From assembly GCF_040712315.1 (NCBI RefSeq), contig NC_134023.1:13525442-13589441 (forward strand): a stretch of DNA of 64,000 nucleotides, in the 5' to 3' direction. Shown piece after piece: positions 1-11,009 of this stretch. Position 1 is the first letter of the stretch, and the number at the start of each line of letters is the position of its first letter. The stretch is from Castanea sativa (Eukaryota > Streptophyta > Magnoliopsida > Fagales > Fagaceae). The position numbers and the translations under genes are program-made. The notes beneath the pieces are model-generated. The model was not told where the DNA came from and made no database searches. It saw nothing but the letters and a program-made list of their open reading frames with translations.

Positions 1-3000
1 GATATGAAAATAACCATTAGGATTTTTTACCAAAAATATTTATAAAGCAATAAAAAAAAATTGCAAACTTTTTAGCTGACCATCTTACTTTATCCCCCAG
101 TTTTGAGCCAGTTCATGTTGCATTGCCTTTGTTACACATAGGGAACCATCTGCCATCTTCCCATAACGATTCTCAATCCTAAGAACACATCCAAAAATTA
201 TTAAAACAATGTACATCTAAAAAAGGATATCATACACAAAAGCATGGATGCAAGTTGGTACCAGCGATATACAGAGACAAAGCGACTATTTCTCCCAAGG
301 GATAAACCGAGTAGTGTATATCCAAAATTATGCCAATCAATTATAAACGCAGAATTCCTAAGCGAACTTGCCCATCTTACAGCCACTAAGGTTGGAACGG
401 AAGGAGGATTCTACAGAAGCAAGTAAGAATTAGAACTCAAATTATTAGAATTCTAAGACAAATTAAAAAAATAAAATAAAAAATCAAGAATCCGGGGGAC
501 ACACAATGACACACCGATTGAGACAAAATACAACATATATAATCAAGTGACAAAAAATGTTGAAAAATTAAAGACAAGGATTTTAATGAACTATATGATT
601 AACAAGAACAAAGGATCCAAAATGTGATTATTTCCAATTCATTCATTCATCTTCATGATATACAATAATGAATATGGTCCAGATACTCCATGATTCAAGC
701 AATAACAAAATGTGCCTGTAGTGATATTCCACCGAAATTTTCAGTACATGTGCCAAAATAGGCCGCTTTTTTTACAGGACATGTGCCAAAATGGCTGTTA
801 TTCTTCAAACATAAACCCACAACCTTCAGAGTCACCTGAAAGTGTAAAGAGCCAACTATAGACCTCCCAAGATGGGTAAAACCATCCAGGGAAAAAAATT
901 CAGAGTTTGCACAGAGATGCCTTCACTTCAACCATGTACTTGCATGTAGCACTTTTAGTAATCACTAGAAAGAAGATGTATCATAGCAATTGATACAATC
1001 AGGTATAATAACATCTCATTATATGCTATGGTTGATAAAAAATTGAAAAAAAAAAAAAACTATTGGAAATATATCATTTAGTTATCACAATCCTTTTTTT
1101 TAGTGATAAATTACACGCATACCCAAGTGGATCTTGAACCCAACCTCACCCTCCAACCAATTATTATGGAAGAAGGAAGTGCCAGTCAAGCTATAGCTCA
1201 TTGGCCATTTAGTTATCACAATCACTCATCCAGCCATTATGACAATAGATTTAGTAAAAATTGATTTTTTTTTTTTTTTTTGGCGTGGAAGAGTAGCATT
1301 TTTCTTCATTTAGAAATGAGGATGTATGTACCTGGACCATAAGCCACCATACCTCTACATGTCTTTCTTTTTCCCCCGGAAAAGCTGTATGCAGTTATCC
1401 TAATCTATGGGAGATATTGCAATATGCACCCTAATTACAGTATTCTGCAATTAACACCCTAATTCAAGATTAATTAATAAAATATTACTAATTCCCACAC
1501 TATGATCCAAATCCATATCTCACTTAACAAACTAGCGGATAGTTATCTACCATAACCTTTGAGAGCATTTGCAATGTGCACCCTAAACTACAAAAGTTAC
1601 ACAATCATTATCCTAATTTGAGATTAATTTGGATGGTGGCATGGACATTGCAAATTATTCTCGAATTACGGTGTTGATTGCAGCATTTTTAAATTTATGA
1701 CGAACATTTGTAAATTTTCTTATAGTTCAAGGCAGATTGCTACAAATTTTTTTTTTTTTTGAGAAACCAGATCGCTACAATTAACCCATAAAATAATATG
1801 CAATTGCAACTGCAACAACAGGAAAGACTTACAAATGAGACATTTGTATTTAACTATCACTTGACCTCCTTTGTCATAAGAAAAGTCAAACTTTTGCTAA
1901 AAAATGCTTTTATCAATATAGGATTCTTTCATGTATTAAGCAAGAACCAACACAAAAGATGAGGATTTCAAGGGCGAAGTAAATATAATAAAATCAACGA
2001 TCAAACTTTTTTTGCCTAGAACAATCAAAGACTATTAATACTACATATGCCATACAGTTGTTAAATAAGAAACACCGTATACTCCCAAAATGAAATATGA
2101 GGGTTCACCTGCACAATAAAAACATCAGGAGAAGGTATCTTTAGACAAAGAAACCAGAGAAGCATGAAAAACTGAATTATTGGCTTGAGCAGAAGTATTA
2201 TGGGGCGAAATATCCTGGGTAATCCTTGAAAGATTTTTGGCCATTGTGTCTGCAAATCAAAACAATATACAATAAATAATCAAAAGAAAATGATAGACAC
2301 AAAATCCCCAGTCTAATAACATATTGAAATATCTCCACCACAATACCATTGTGTGAATATGTATGGATGGGTGACTTAGAACTGCAATGTGGGGCTCAGA
2401 ACCTATTCAAACATTCAAATTTGTGGTTAAAGCAGCACACTTAGTAATAGCTTGACTGAAAGACCCCAAAACCCTTGAGAGGAAACAGATAGGAGAGTTC
2501 ATAGATAACTAAAGAGTAAAACTCACCAAAAGATCAGTTTAGCCCCAAAAAAAAATTTTTTTTTTTTTTTAAATGAGAGATGCCTGCAACAATTGGATTA
2601 AAAAAAAAAAAAAAAAGGTTCTTTACATTTTATTTTTTTTTCCAAATAATAGAAAGGTTTACCTCCATATGCAATGATGTCCACTTCTAGAGATGCCTGC
2701 AAAATCAAAAGAAAAGTTTGCAGATGAGTTGAGAAACCAAGAAACATGAGAGATCGGAATGAAAATGATAGAAATTTCATAACTTGAAGAAATATGGAGC
2801 TGTAAGAGGAAAATTTGATCTAGTAGATATACACTACTCCACATATATTTCCAAGCTAACCAAAATAAGGCTCAGTTTCAGCACTCCTTTAACAGTTTCA
2901 ATAACCCTGGACAATACTCATTTCACCAGTCATCACTTTGTGTGACAACAAACAATGTTAAATGGGATTAATAGATGCAGTTAGAAAATGGAAAGCAATC

Positions 3001-4424
3001 AAAAAAACAAGATGGCGATCACTGCATGCTAATGTTATTGTGCCAATGTCTAAAGATTATGTTCAAGGAACCCATAATCTCAAAAATAAGATGAGTGCAG
3101 AGGCAGCAAATAATAATCAATCATCAACCCTAGTACTGTTACAATGCCATTTCCTTTCTTATCTCACCTCCCACAAACTACAAACCTTATAATATCTCTC
3201 ATGTTATACTTTATGTCATTCCATCAAAAAAAAATTACTTTACCAAAATTTGAAGTTATAATACAAGTGCCGAACTCTAACTTTGATTAACAATACTAAA
3301 CTAGTACCCCAAAAAAAATGTGAAATATATGATGGTCCCTAAGATTTGATTTGGGTTCTATTTTTTTCCCTGAAATTTGAAAAGTTCGTTTATAGTCTTC
3401 AAAAAAAAATGCAAACATACCAAGTTAGTCCTTCTCTAACCTTTCCATTAGAGGAGCGCTACGTGAGTTTCTCAAATTTTGCCACATAAACAAGAATTAG
3501 AATGTCAAGGCTATGAATGAACTAGCTTAGTACATTTCACAATTCTTTTAGGACTAAAAGCTACCTTTCAAGTTTCAAGCCAAGAGCATCAAGGCTGTCG
3601 CTCATCTAGCACCTTCTAGTTTCCATTGTTCAAATCCTCATTCCCCCAGCTATTGAATTATCCAAAATAAAAATAAAAATTCAAATTCAAATTCCAAAAC
3701 CCATATCTTTAAGTTTTTTATTTTTTTGGTTGCATGGCCTAGTCTTTTTGCTAGATGAAGTTTAAGGGCTTCCCGAAGATCCTAGATCAATTAAGCCTTC
3801 TTCACACATAAACCCCATGAGTTTACATGTGTTTAATAGGTCAGTGTGCCTGACCCATTTTCTCTTGCATCACAAAATTGGTAGATAGTCATTCTAGGTG
3901 CCTGAACCCCCTTTTTTCTTTTTTTCTTTTTTTGTTGCCAAAAATAAAACACAACAACATAGTTGAAATCATCCAGATTTACCCAACGAACAAACAGCAC
4001 TTGTATTAAGATCCATACAAGCAGCATATTAGTACACAAGTCAAATTAATTGCTCATCTATAATAAGACTTCAATTAATTACATTTACCACCTTCAATTC
4101 ACTGTCAATAAATAAATCCAAATACTACTGCACACCCTCCGCTTGATGTTCAGTTCACAAGTACAAGTTCTCGTGGAGTGAGGGGCAAGGCTCGGGTTCA
4201 AGTCTCCGTGATCAAGACTCACACGCATATACACTTAAATTAACGCATATACACTTAAATTAATGTGGACTAAGAAACACACACAAAAAAAAAAAAAAAA
4301 AAAGATGAACCTGTCGGGCAAGTGAAAGAGCATGATACTGCATCCGAGGGCTTCGACCGAGGTCTCCCAATACCACCACGCACGCCCTCCCTCTCTTCCC
4401 GTTTTGCCCTTCATAATCGTTCAT
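1..4424 (-). CDS. TUN: UDP-glycosyltransferase TURAN (ALG1-like beta-1,4-mannosyltransferase), 5' six exons, partial
   Basis: Exons on the minus strand: 4311-4424, 2663-2696, 2347-2402, 2109-2249, 262-410 and 89-178. All junctions are GT/AG and the phases agree throughout; the gene continues past the left edge. The product joins GDP-mannose to chitobiosyl-diphospho-dolichol on the cytosolic face of the ER, the first mannose step of N-glycan precursor assembly; in Arabidopsis this gene acts in pollen-tube and embryo function. Landmarks are the N-terminal VVVLGDLGRSPRMQYHA, the HPSIHIHTM segment, a hydrophobic membrane segment in exon 4 (FFMLLWFLC), DWHNFGYTLL in exon 5 and GSLCVTKAMQHEL in exon 6. 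About 219 residues of the usual ~450 are present. The start at 4424 is the only upstream-consistent Met and adds seven residues before the conserved GKRGRA. No stops or frameshifts are seen. The giant element begins about 390 bp upstream of this start. Confidence 0.92.
411..2108. other. TURAN intron 4 (between exons 4 and 5)
   Basis: No coding similarity seen on either strand. It is AT-rich with long A or T runs and holds the SINE listed at 1093-1205. Confidence 0.6.
1093..1205 (-). mobile_element. tRNA-derived SINE
   Basis: On the minus strand a box-A-like TAGCTTGACTGGC is followed by a box-B-like GGTTCAAGATCC, and the copy ends in an A-run (a T-run on the plus strand). An 18-bp target duplication, CATTTAGTTATCACAATC, is perfect at 1075-1092 and 1206-1223. 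It lies in a TURAN intron. Confidence 0.8.
2697..4310. other. TURAN intron 1
   Basis: About 1.6 kb without coding sequence. From 3167 onward it belongs to the duplicated segment shared with 36709 and onward. It also carries the SINE at 4115-4305. Confidence 0.7.
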
Positions 4425-4813
4425 TATTACATCAAATTCTGAATTAAAAATGAGCTGTTGTATCGGTAGTTTTGTAATTGTGTGAATCAATTCAACCAAA
4501 AAAAACAAAAACAAAAACAAAAAAAAAGTAAAATTAGAAATGATCTTTTTTGTGTTTACCTGACATTTGAGAAAATCAAATCCACTTGAAAAATCAAATT
4601 CTACACAGACACAGTTTCACTCTCTAGCTCTCTCGTTTTACAGGAAATGTGAAACCCAGAAAGAGACGGTGACTTCAAATCCACTGCAAACCCGACCCGG
4701 AAATAATATGCAGAGAGAATGGGCTTAAGTTATGGACTGCTCGACTTGTTTGGACTTGGATTTCCCTAGCCCATTTTAATGATTTTTCTTTTTAAATTTA
4801 TCGGTTTATTTAG
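3167..4813. repeat. Duplicated segment, copy A left half
   Basis: Collinear and near-identical to 36709-37780 (for example both carry CAAGTGCCGAACTCTAACTT and CTCATCTAGCACCTTCTAG). It covers part of TURAN intron 1, exon 1 and the promoter. The match stops at 4813 and resumes at about 31511, with the 26.7-kb element in between. Relative to copy B this copy keeps about 535 bp (3862-4395) that B has lost. Confidence 0.92.
4115..4305 (+). mobile_element. SINE in TURAN intron 1
   Basis: A GGTTCAAGTCTCC box B follows a GTTCTCGTGGAGTGAGGGGC stretch and the copy ends in an A-run of about 19. The same box-B context is seen in the SINE at 31670-31836. A short tandem copy of CGCATATACACTTAAATTAA lies near the 3' end. 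The boundaries are approximate. Confidence 0.6.
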
Positions 4814-4950
4814 GTAAATTCCAATAAACTATCCCTCAAGTTTGGGCTAATACTAACAAGGTCCAGAACTTTTCAAAAATGACCAAATTGATCCTTGGAC
4901 ACAATTTGGTTCCCAAACGGCGTTTAGGCTGTTATTCATTTTCAGCCTTT
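4814..4950 (+). repeat. Left terminal inverted repeat, outer part
   Basis: Matches the reverse complement of about 31365-31504, at roughly 70-75% by eye with one ~20-bp gap. Shared blocks include CAATAAACTA, ACCAACAAG/ACTAACAAG and AACGGCGTT. The terminus also resembles the MITE ends at 37780 and 38003 (GGGTAAA.TCCAATAA). Confidence 0.8.
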
Positions 4951-5510
4951 CTTTTGCCTCTCCTCACTTAGAATCTCCCTTCTTTACCGAATGTTTATAT
5001 ATATGTTCATGCTAATATCAGAACAATTTTGAGACAAAACCCAAATTAAAAAAAATACCCACAGATACACAAATAATTATACCCAAATCCCACCTATCAA
5101 ACCCAAATCAAAAATAAAAAAATCACCAAATCCTTTGTCACCCAAAGAAAACCCAATCCCTAAACTAACCAAGACCCGAACCAACAAAGGAGGAGGAGAA
5201 AGATCTATCGCCAGTGGTGGTTGCAGAGGTCGTGGGTCTCAGCCAAACATTCCTTTGACGTTTGGCACTCGCACTCAAACCCAAACCCAAACAGAAACAC
5301 AAATGCCAACTCTTCCTTCCATGGCTGAGGAACACAAATGCTTATGTCAGGAGCACCTGATCGGAGCCTGAGAAGAAAGAGTGTCTGAGACAGAAAAGAG
5401 AAGAGAGAAAGTTTGAGAGAGAAAGGCTAGAAAGCGGCTGAAAGAGAGAGAGAGAGAGAAAGAGAGGAGATAAGGGTTTGAGAGAATATAGAGGGGGAAT
5501 GTGCAGATTA
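4951..5510. other. Extra ~550 bp within the left arm
   Basis: The right arm has no counterpart: the distance from CTCGAG array to terminus is about 215 bp on the right and about 760 bp on the left. It holds CCCAAA-rich and then GAGA-rich sequence (5360-5490). No convincing coding sequence was found, although 5135-5371 is open in one plus frame. Confidence 0.5.
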
Positions 5511-6063
5511 GCGGTGTGGATGGCATGAATATAGTAAGTTAGGCACTGTTTGAAACTATAAAGGAAAATAACAACTCAAGTTTTTGAAACTCGAGATTCA
5601 CATAAAAAATCGAGTCTCAGAAACTCGCTTTATGCTCGCTTTGCACTTGCTCAGGTGGACAAAATGCCACCTAAATCTCGAGTCTCTAAAACTCGTTTTA
5701 CTCCAAATGAAACTCGAGTCTATAAAACTCGAGTTTTACTGTATCTTATTTTTAAATTATGTTTTCATACGCATGAAACTCGAGTCTTAGAGACTCGAGT
5801 TTTTCCAGTAACTCGAGTCTTATAGACTCGATTTCCTCTGGACAGTTTATTTAAAACACAGCCCGTGGCATTAACACTCACAGAGACTCACATTGTGTAC
5901 TCACAGAGAAAGCCTAAAAACAGAGCTCCTCTCAACCTCACTAACTCTCACTCACTCACCCTCACTAACTCTCACTCACCCATAACTCTCTCACACCACT
6001 CACTCTCACAAAACCACATTGTCCACTCTCACTGCTCTTCCCTCTCAGCAAATTCATATCTCA
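5511..6063 (+). promoter_or_regulatory. Left inner arm: palindromic CTCGAG array and transposase 5' leader
   Basis: Between 5575 and 5850 there are about seven copies of a palindrome built on AACTCGAGTCT-(T/A)TA-AGACTCGAGTT. Next comes a CTCTCACTCAC-rich leader (5870-6050) ending in CTCAG|GTAAGG, a good 5' splice site at 6065. An acceptor TTGAACAG lies just before the transposase start (6757), which implies a 5'-UTR intron of about 690 bp. In inverted orientation the same order (leader, AGGTGG..TTTGTCCAC block, CTCGAG array) makes up the right arm. The role as promoter and transposase-binding region is inferred from MuDR, whose genes are transcribed from the TIRs. Confidence 0.6.
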
Positions 6064-6250
6064 GGTAAGGGTTTGCATAATTTGATTGTCATTGTAGTTG
6101 GGTATGTTGTCTATGGGTGTGGGTTAAAGAGTTTTACCATTTATTTTGTAGATAGTTAACATAACTTAGTTAATTTATCAATATTGTGAATTATAGAACT
6201 TTGTTTTGTTAGTGTTAATTTTTTGAGTATTTATTTGTATAGTTTTTGTT

Positions 6251-6516
6251 ATCAAAATGTTATTCATCATTTCTAGGTTTTTATTTTTATCATGATCTTA
6301 CAAATTTTTTTGACTTTATTTATCATTGGTTTGGGTATGAAATGGGTAGTGAACGAATGTAATGAATGGGAATGGGTATGTAATTATCAAAATTTTATTC
6401 ATCATTTCTAGGCTTTTATTTTTATCATGATCTTTCAAGTTTTTTTTACTTTATTTATCATTGGTTTGGGTATAAAATGGGTAGTGAATGAATGTAGTGA
6501 ATGGGTATGTAATCAT
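6251..6516. repeat. 135-bp tandem duplication in the transposase 5'-UTR intron
   Basis: Two copies (6251-6385 and 6386-6516) share ATTCATCATTTCTAGG, TTTTTATCATGATCTT and ATCATTGGTTTGGGTAT. The copies differ by scattered substitutions and small indels. Confidence 0.85.
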
Positions 6517-6763
6517 GCTCCTCTACCCACCTAGTTCTTTCAGAACCCTTTTAGGCATTATAGGTCACCACACAATGAAGTAATAGATAATTCCGTCTCT
6601 CCATCCACTAGGATTAGAAGGTTTACGTCTTGGCCTTTAGATATTAATGGGCACTCTATAACCTGGCTTGAATATGTTCATTGGTAAGATTGCATTACTT
6701 TTTTCCCTCACTTTACGACTATGTGATTTAACTAACATAGGACTTGACTTGAACAGGTTCATA

Positions 6764-9547
6764 ATGCCTGATATTGTTATAATCATATACCACGGTGGTC
6801 CGCTTATCAATCCCAATGCGAACAAGAGATTGCCATTTGAGGGGCCGGGTATGAAGACCTATTATGCCCAAGTTGATCATAGGTTGAAAACCCTTGATGA
6901 ATTGAAGATGTTCGTCATGGAAGAGTTGTGTAAGAATCCTGATACGCACAACATACAAGTTACTTATCGTATGCCAAATGAAATCTTCAAGCATCGTATT
7001 AATTACAAGTATATGGTAATAGAAATAGATAGACATGTAAAGATCATGTTTGACAAGTTAGAGAGTATAGCTGAAGTAAGTAACATTGAGTTGTACATAC
7101 AGTTGGAGCCACGTGCAGGATGGCAAGAGGATATCCAACAAACAACCACAAGCTTACAAGTTACGATTCCGGATACTCAATATGAGTATTCTACACATGT
7201 AGAGGATAATAATGTTCATGCCGATGGTGGTGATGATGATGATGACGACGACGACGACGACGACGACTACGTTGATGAGACTACTGCCGTTAACAATGAT
7301 GATAACGATGATGATGACGACTATGTTGATGAGAATCTTGCCATTAACGGTGAATATTTTGCCGATAAAGATGAGTATAAAGACATGATTGACAGAGGGG
7401 ACTTTCGGGACTTTGAGGACTTTGAGAGGGACATTGATGACGATGAGACATTGGACGGTACTGAACCTGATGCAGACAATGTTATTAGTGTCCAAAACAT
7501 TACAAACACAATTCCTGCCTACGCACCTCCTGCGTTGTCATTCTCTGCAAATACTTGGGAAAATATGGTTGATCCTTCGCATATTGAGGTGCCAATTGTG
7601 TCTACTTGGAGAGAGGGGATGAATTTGTGCAAAGGGTTGACTTTTGCCAGTATAGTGGAGGTGAAGTGCGTATTAACAATTTGTGCCCTCAAGGAAAACA
7701 AACACTTTAAGATCACTAGGTCGACGAGGAAAAATTTTTGTGCGAAATGCGTGCATGAGTCATGCAAGTGGTATGTCTACGCAGTTATAAAGCCCGAGCT
7801 CCAAAATCTATGAATGGTCACCGTATATGTGGGTCCTCACACGTGTATACCGACTGGGGTGCGAAATGATGGTACAATGATGAGTTGTAATTTTATTGCA
7901 GCAGAAATCCATAACAAGTTACGTGAGGATCACACCACTCAAATTAAGCATCTCAGATCTCTGATAGAGGCAAAATATAATGGCCATAAGCCTTCTTACT
8001 ACAAGGTATGGGATGCGAAACAAAAGGCGATTGCGCTTATGTTTGGAGATTGGGAAGAATCTTACCAAAGGTTGCAAAAGTTGTTAATGGCGTATATTGA
8101 TCAGGACCCGACTACCCAGTTTTGCTATCGTGTCACACCCACCGATGAAGATCACACCGTATTGTTGCGTTATGTGTTTTGGTCTTTCGGTCCATGCATA
8201 TCAGGATTCAAATACTGCAAGCCGGTTATCAATATTGATGGGACCCATCTGTATGGTAAATATCAGGGAAAGTTGTTGGTCGCAATGGCAACCGATGCTA
8301 ACAACAAGGTATTCCCTCTCGCCTTTGCTGTTGTGGATTGTGAGTCAGGGTCCAGTTGGAGGTGGTTTTTACGATGCCTCAGAGAAACGATTGGCCACCT
8401 GATACCTGACGATGGCATTTGCATAATTTCTGACCGACATCTCGGTATCAAAAACGCCATTGCAAACTTGCCTAGAAGGGATGATGGAAAAGCAGGGGTA
8501 TTTCATAGATATTGTCTTTGACATGTTGCTAGCAACTTCAACACCCATTTTCAGAACTCGACTCTAAAGTCAGCGGCGTTGAAAGCGGGATATGCTAGTC
8601 AAGTAGTTAAATTTGCTACCATAATGGACTCCATTAAGCAGGTGGAAATTGAGGCCATTAGGAAGAAGAAGAAGGTGACGGGGAGGGATGGTAAGGAAAA
8701 GAATCAAGATTATCTTCCATACACATACCTAATGAGCGAGGATGTGGACATGTGGACCCAGTCATACGATGGTGAAAGACGTTTTGGAGCAATGACAACC
8801 AATATATCAGAGTGTTTCAATGGTGTGCTGAAAGGTGCACGGGGCCTTCCTATTGCCGCGTTGGTTGAGTTCACTTGGAACAAACTTGTTCAATATTTCC
8901 ACGACCGGCACAAAAAATACCATTATGAGTTGTCAGAGGGTAAGAAATGGAGTGAATATGCCTTATCCACGTGGGATGGAAGTAAGCGTAAATCTAAGAA
9001 ACACTATCTCAAGCCATTTAGCAATGAAGAGCTGATATTTCAAGTAGTTACCCAACTCAACATGTGTAGCGCAGGAGGGGGAAACCACAATTACGAAGTT
9101 CGGTTATAGGAAAAAACATGCAGTTGTGGGAAATGGCAAAATATAGGGATCCCGCGTTCACATGCAATTAGAGTATGTGACTATTTACATATTAATTCGA
9201 CCACGTATATTCACCCATGTTATGGTTTGAACCATGCCCTTAACACTTATGAGCATGCATTTGTGGTTCCTAAGTCACAGTCATTATAGAGGGATCCCAT
9301 GGGGCCAAAGTGGTTGCCTAATCCGGCATTGTTGCGGGCCAAAGGTCGACCGGTGAAGTCACGAATAAGGAATGAGATGGATGGAGTGAGGAATAAGGAT
9401 CAAGAACCGGGATGGCGGAGGGAGGACGCAGATTTGATAGAGAGTCAACCCAAGCAGACATGTGGACTGTGTCATGCTTCCGGGCATAACCACAGAAAAT
9501 GTCCGCAGTCCCGTGGTGCTTCCACAAGCGGCCATGTTCCACACTAG
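6764..9547 (+). pseudogene. MULE (MuDR-type) transposase, one frame with four premature stops
   Basis: A 927-codon reading frame with no frameshift. It is broken by in-frame stops at 7811 (TGA), 8519 (TGA), 9107 (TAG) and 9287 (TAG). Order of parts: an N-terminal region opening MPDIVIIIYHGG; an Asp-rich acidic tract (7220-7330); the Mutator-type zinc-finger/DBD region just before 7811; the MULE DDE transposase core; a SWIM-like finger; and a CX2CX4HX4C zinc knuckle (CGLCHASGHNHRKC) near the C terminus. The likely catalytic triad is Asp492 (NIDGTHLYGK), Asp557 (IISDRH) and Glu683 (ISECFNG), all present. The SWIM motif is damaged: the expected GIPCSH reads GIPRSH. The start was chosen because it directly follows a 3' splice site; an earlier Met at 6668 lies inside the presumed intron. 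The product would cut and integrate the element ends, but this copy cannot be translated in full. Confidence 0.92.
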
Positions 9548-9912
9548 GTAGGTTGGCAAAAAGTTATGCATTGGTTAAATAATTGTTGTTCATTCGATGT
9601 TTACCTAATGTTTACTATCTTGTCTTCTAACGTAAATACTCTACGTTTTTCAGGTATCCTTCCATGGACGACGTTTTTGTCATGCGGACCGCTGATCTTA
9701 GGAAAAGTGACTACGTTGTATTGGCTCTATGTGAACTTTTTGATTGTTGTTGAATGTACTTGTAATTCTCTATCCAATGTACCTCTATGAAGATTGTGAT
9801 TTGAGTAGTATGGTTAGAATTGCAAATTAAGCGTGGTTGGACATGTTTAGAATGATGATATATTGAGAATGACTTTTGTTGTGATTTGAGTGCATTTACA
9901 TTGTAAAACTAT

Positions 9913-10255
9913 GCCTGAAACAGAGCATTTTCTGCTGGGAAAAAAAAATTTGCCCAGTGAAAATCGAGTTTTAGAGACTCGAGTTCCACTGGGCTATATT
10001 CACTGAAACAGAGCATTGCTCTCTGCCTGAAACAGAGCATGCTTCTGCTGGGAAAAAAAATTTGCCCAGTGAAAATCGAGTTTTAGAGACTCGAGTTCCA
10101 CTGGGCAAATTTTTTTGAAACAGGGCATGCCTCTCTGCCTGAAACAGAGCATGCCCCTGCTGGGGGAAAAAAAAATTTGCCCAGTGGAAATCGAGTTTTA
10201 GAAACTCGAGTTCCTGGGAATCTTGAGTCTTTAATACTCGAGTTTTGTACAGCAT
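9913..10255. repeat. ~115-bp tandem repeat with CTCGAG palindromes downstream of the transposase
   Basis: Three degenerate units. Each holds CTGAAACAGAGCAT, CTGCTGGG, an A-run, TTTGCCCAGTG, and then ATCGAGTTTTAGAGACTCGAG-type palindromes closed by TTCCACTGGGC. The CCCAGTG/CACTGGG pair makes each unit a nested inverted repeat. These are the same palindromes as in the element arms. Confidence 0.85.
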
Positions 10256-10257
10256 GT

Positions 10258-10435
10258 TTCCTCTGGTCCAATACGTCTAATTCGGTCCATTCAGTTTAAT
10301 TTGGTCTCAATTCGGTCCTTGAAATCTTCTTTGGTCCTATTTGGTCTACTTTGATCTTATTCAGTCATTCGGTTCTAGTTGGTCTGATTTGGTCCATTCA
10401 GATCACTTTGGTCCATTTTGGTCAGTTCGATCCAT
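10258..10435 (+). repeat. Degenerate GGTC(C/T)-based minisatellite
   Basis: About fifteen irregular repeats of a TTTGGTCCATTCAG-like unit of 9-14 bp. No open frame of note. It sits directly after the CTCGAG repeats. Confidence 0.7.
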
Positions 10436-10440
10436 CTTTG

Positions 10441-11009
10441 TGCACTTACATATATAATTGGAGACAACAGGTTGAGGTTGAGAGCCCTTATTCTAAATCT
10501 AAATTTATTAAAACAAATTCTCGAGTTTGGGGGTCAACTGTCCACCATTGCTACATTGATGTTCGCAATAGCTCGGCACTGTTGAACCCTATCTAGTCAT
10601 ATCATTCACAGTCACGTCAATACACAGGTCTTCATCCTTTTGCAATGCACTGTTTTCAAGGATGCAGAAGACCCCTAAAAAATGAATGATGCATTTAACA
10701 CAACTCGGTATTGTCTTGTCAAGTTCATGTCAGATGAAACACAAGCATGATAAATACTCTTCACATGAATACTGTTCAGCTGAATAGTCATGGCAGTACA
10801 CTGCAACTACTGCCCAGAACAAGGGAATCTCACTGTGACATTGGGAACATTTGAACAAAAAATTTGTATCGTGGTTTTCCAGCCTGTATTGACATGACAA
10901 GCCTGAATATGTTAAATTTTATTATTGAATACACAGTGGAATGAGGTTATAAATGTACCACAATTCTTTTCTTATTCCTACACCACTAACTTTGTAGGTT
11001 GAGTAAGCT
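10441..11009. other. Gap between transposase and accessory ORF
   Basis: No recognised gene. A pyrimidine-rich acceptor (CACTAACTTTGTAG, ending 10999) lies eleven bases before the ATG of the next ORF, so part of this stretch is probably a 5'-UTR intron. One further CTCGAG lies at about 10500. Confidence 0.45.

Noticed and set aside
4805..4813. 9-bp target duplication of the giant element
   Set aside because: The nine bases left of the element (TTTATTTAG type) and right of it (TTTTTCAAT type) do not match; the resident MITE tip is damaged there, so no duplication is claimed.
6668..6763. Upstream Met as transposase start
   Set aside because: It lies within the presumed 5'-UTR intron, between GTAAGG at 6065 and AACAG at 6757; MPDIV at 6764 is the better start.
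7154..7495. Minus-strand open frame rich in Val/Ile
   Set aside because: It is the complement of the Asp-rich tract of the transposase, not a gene.
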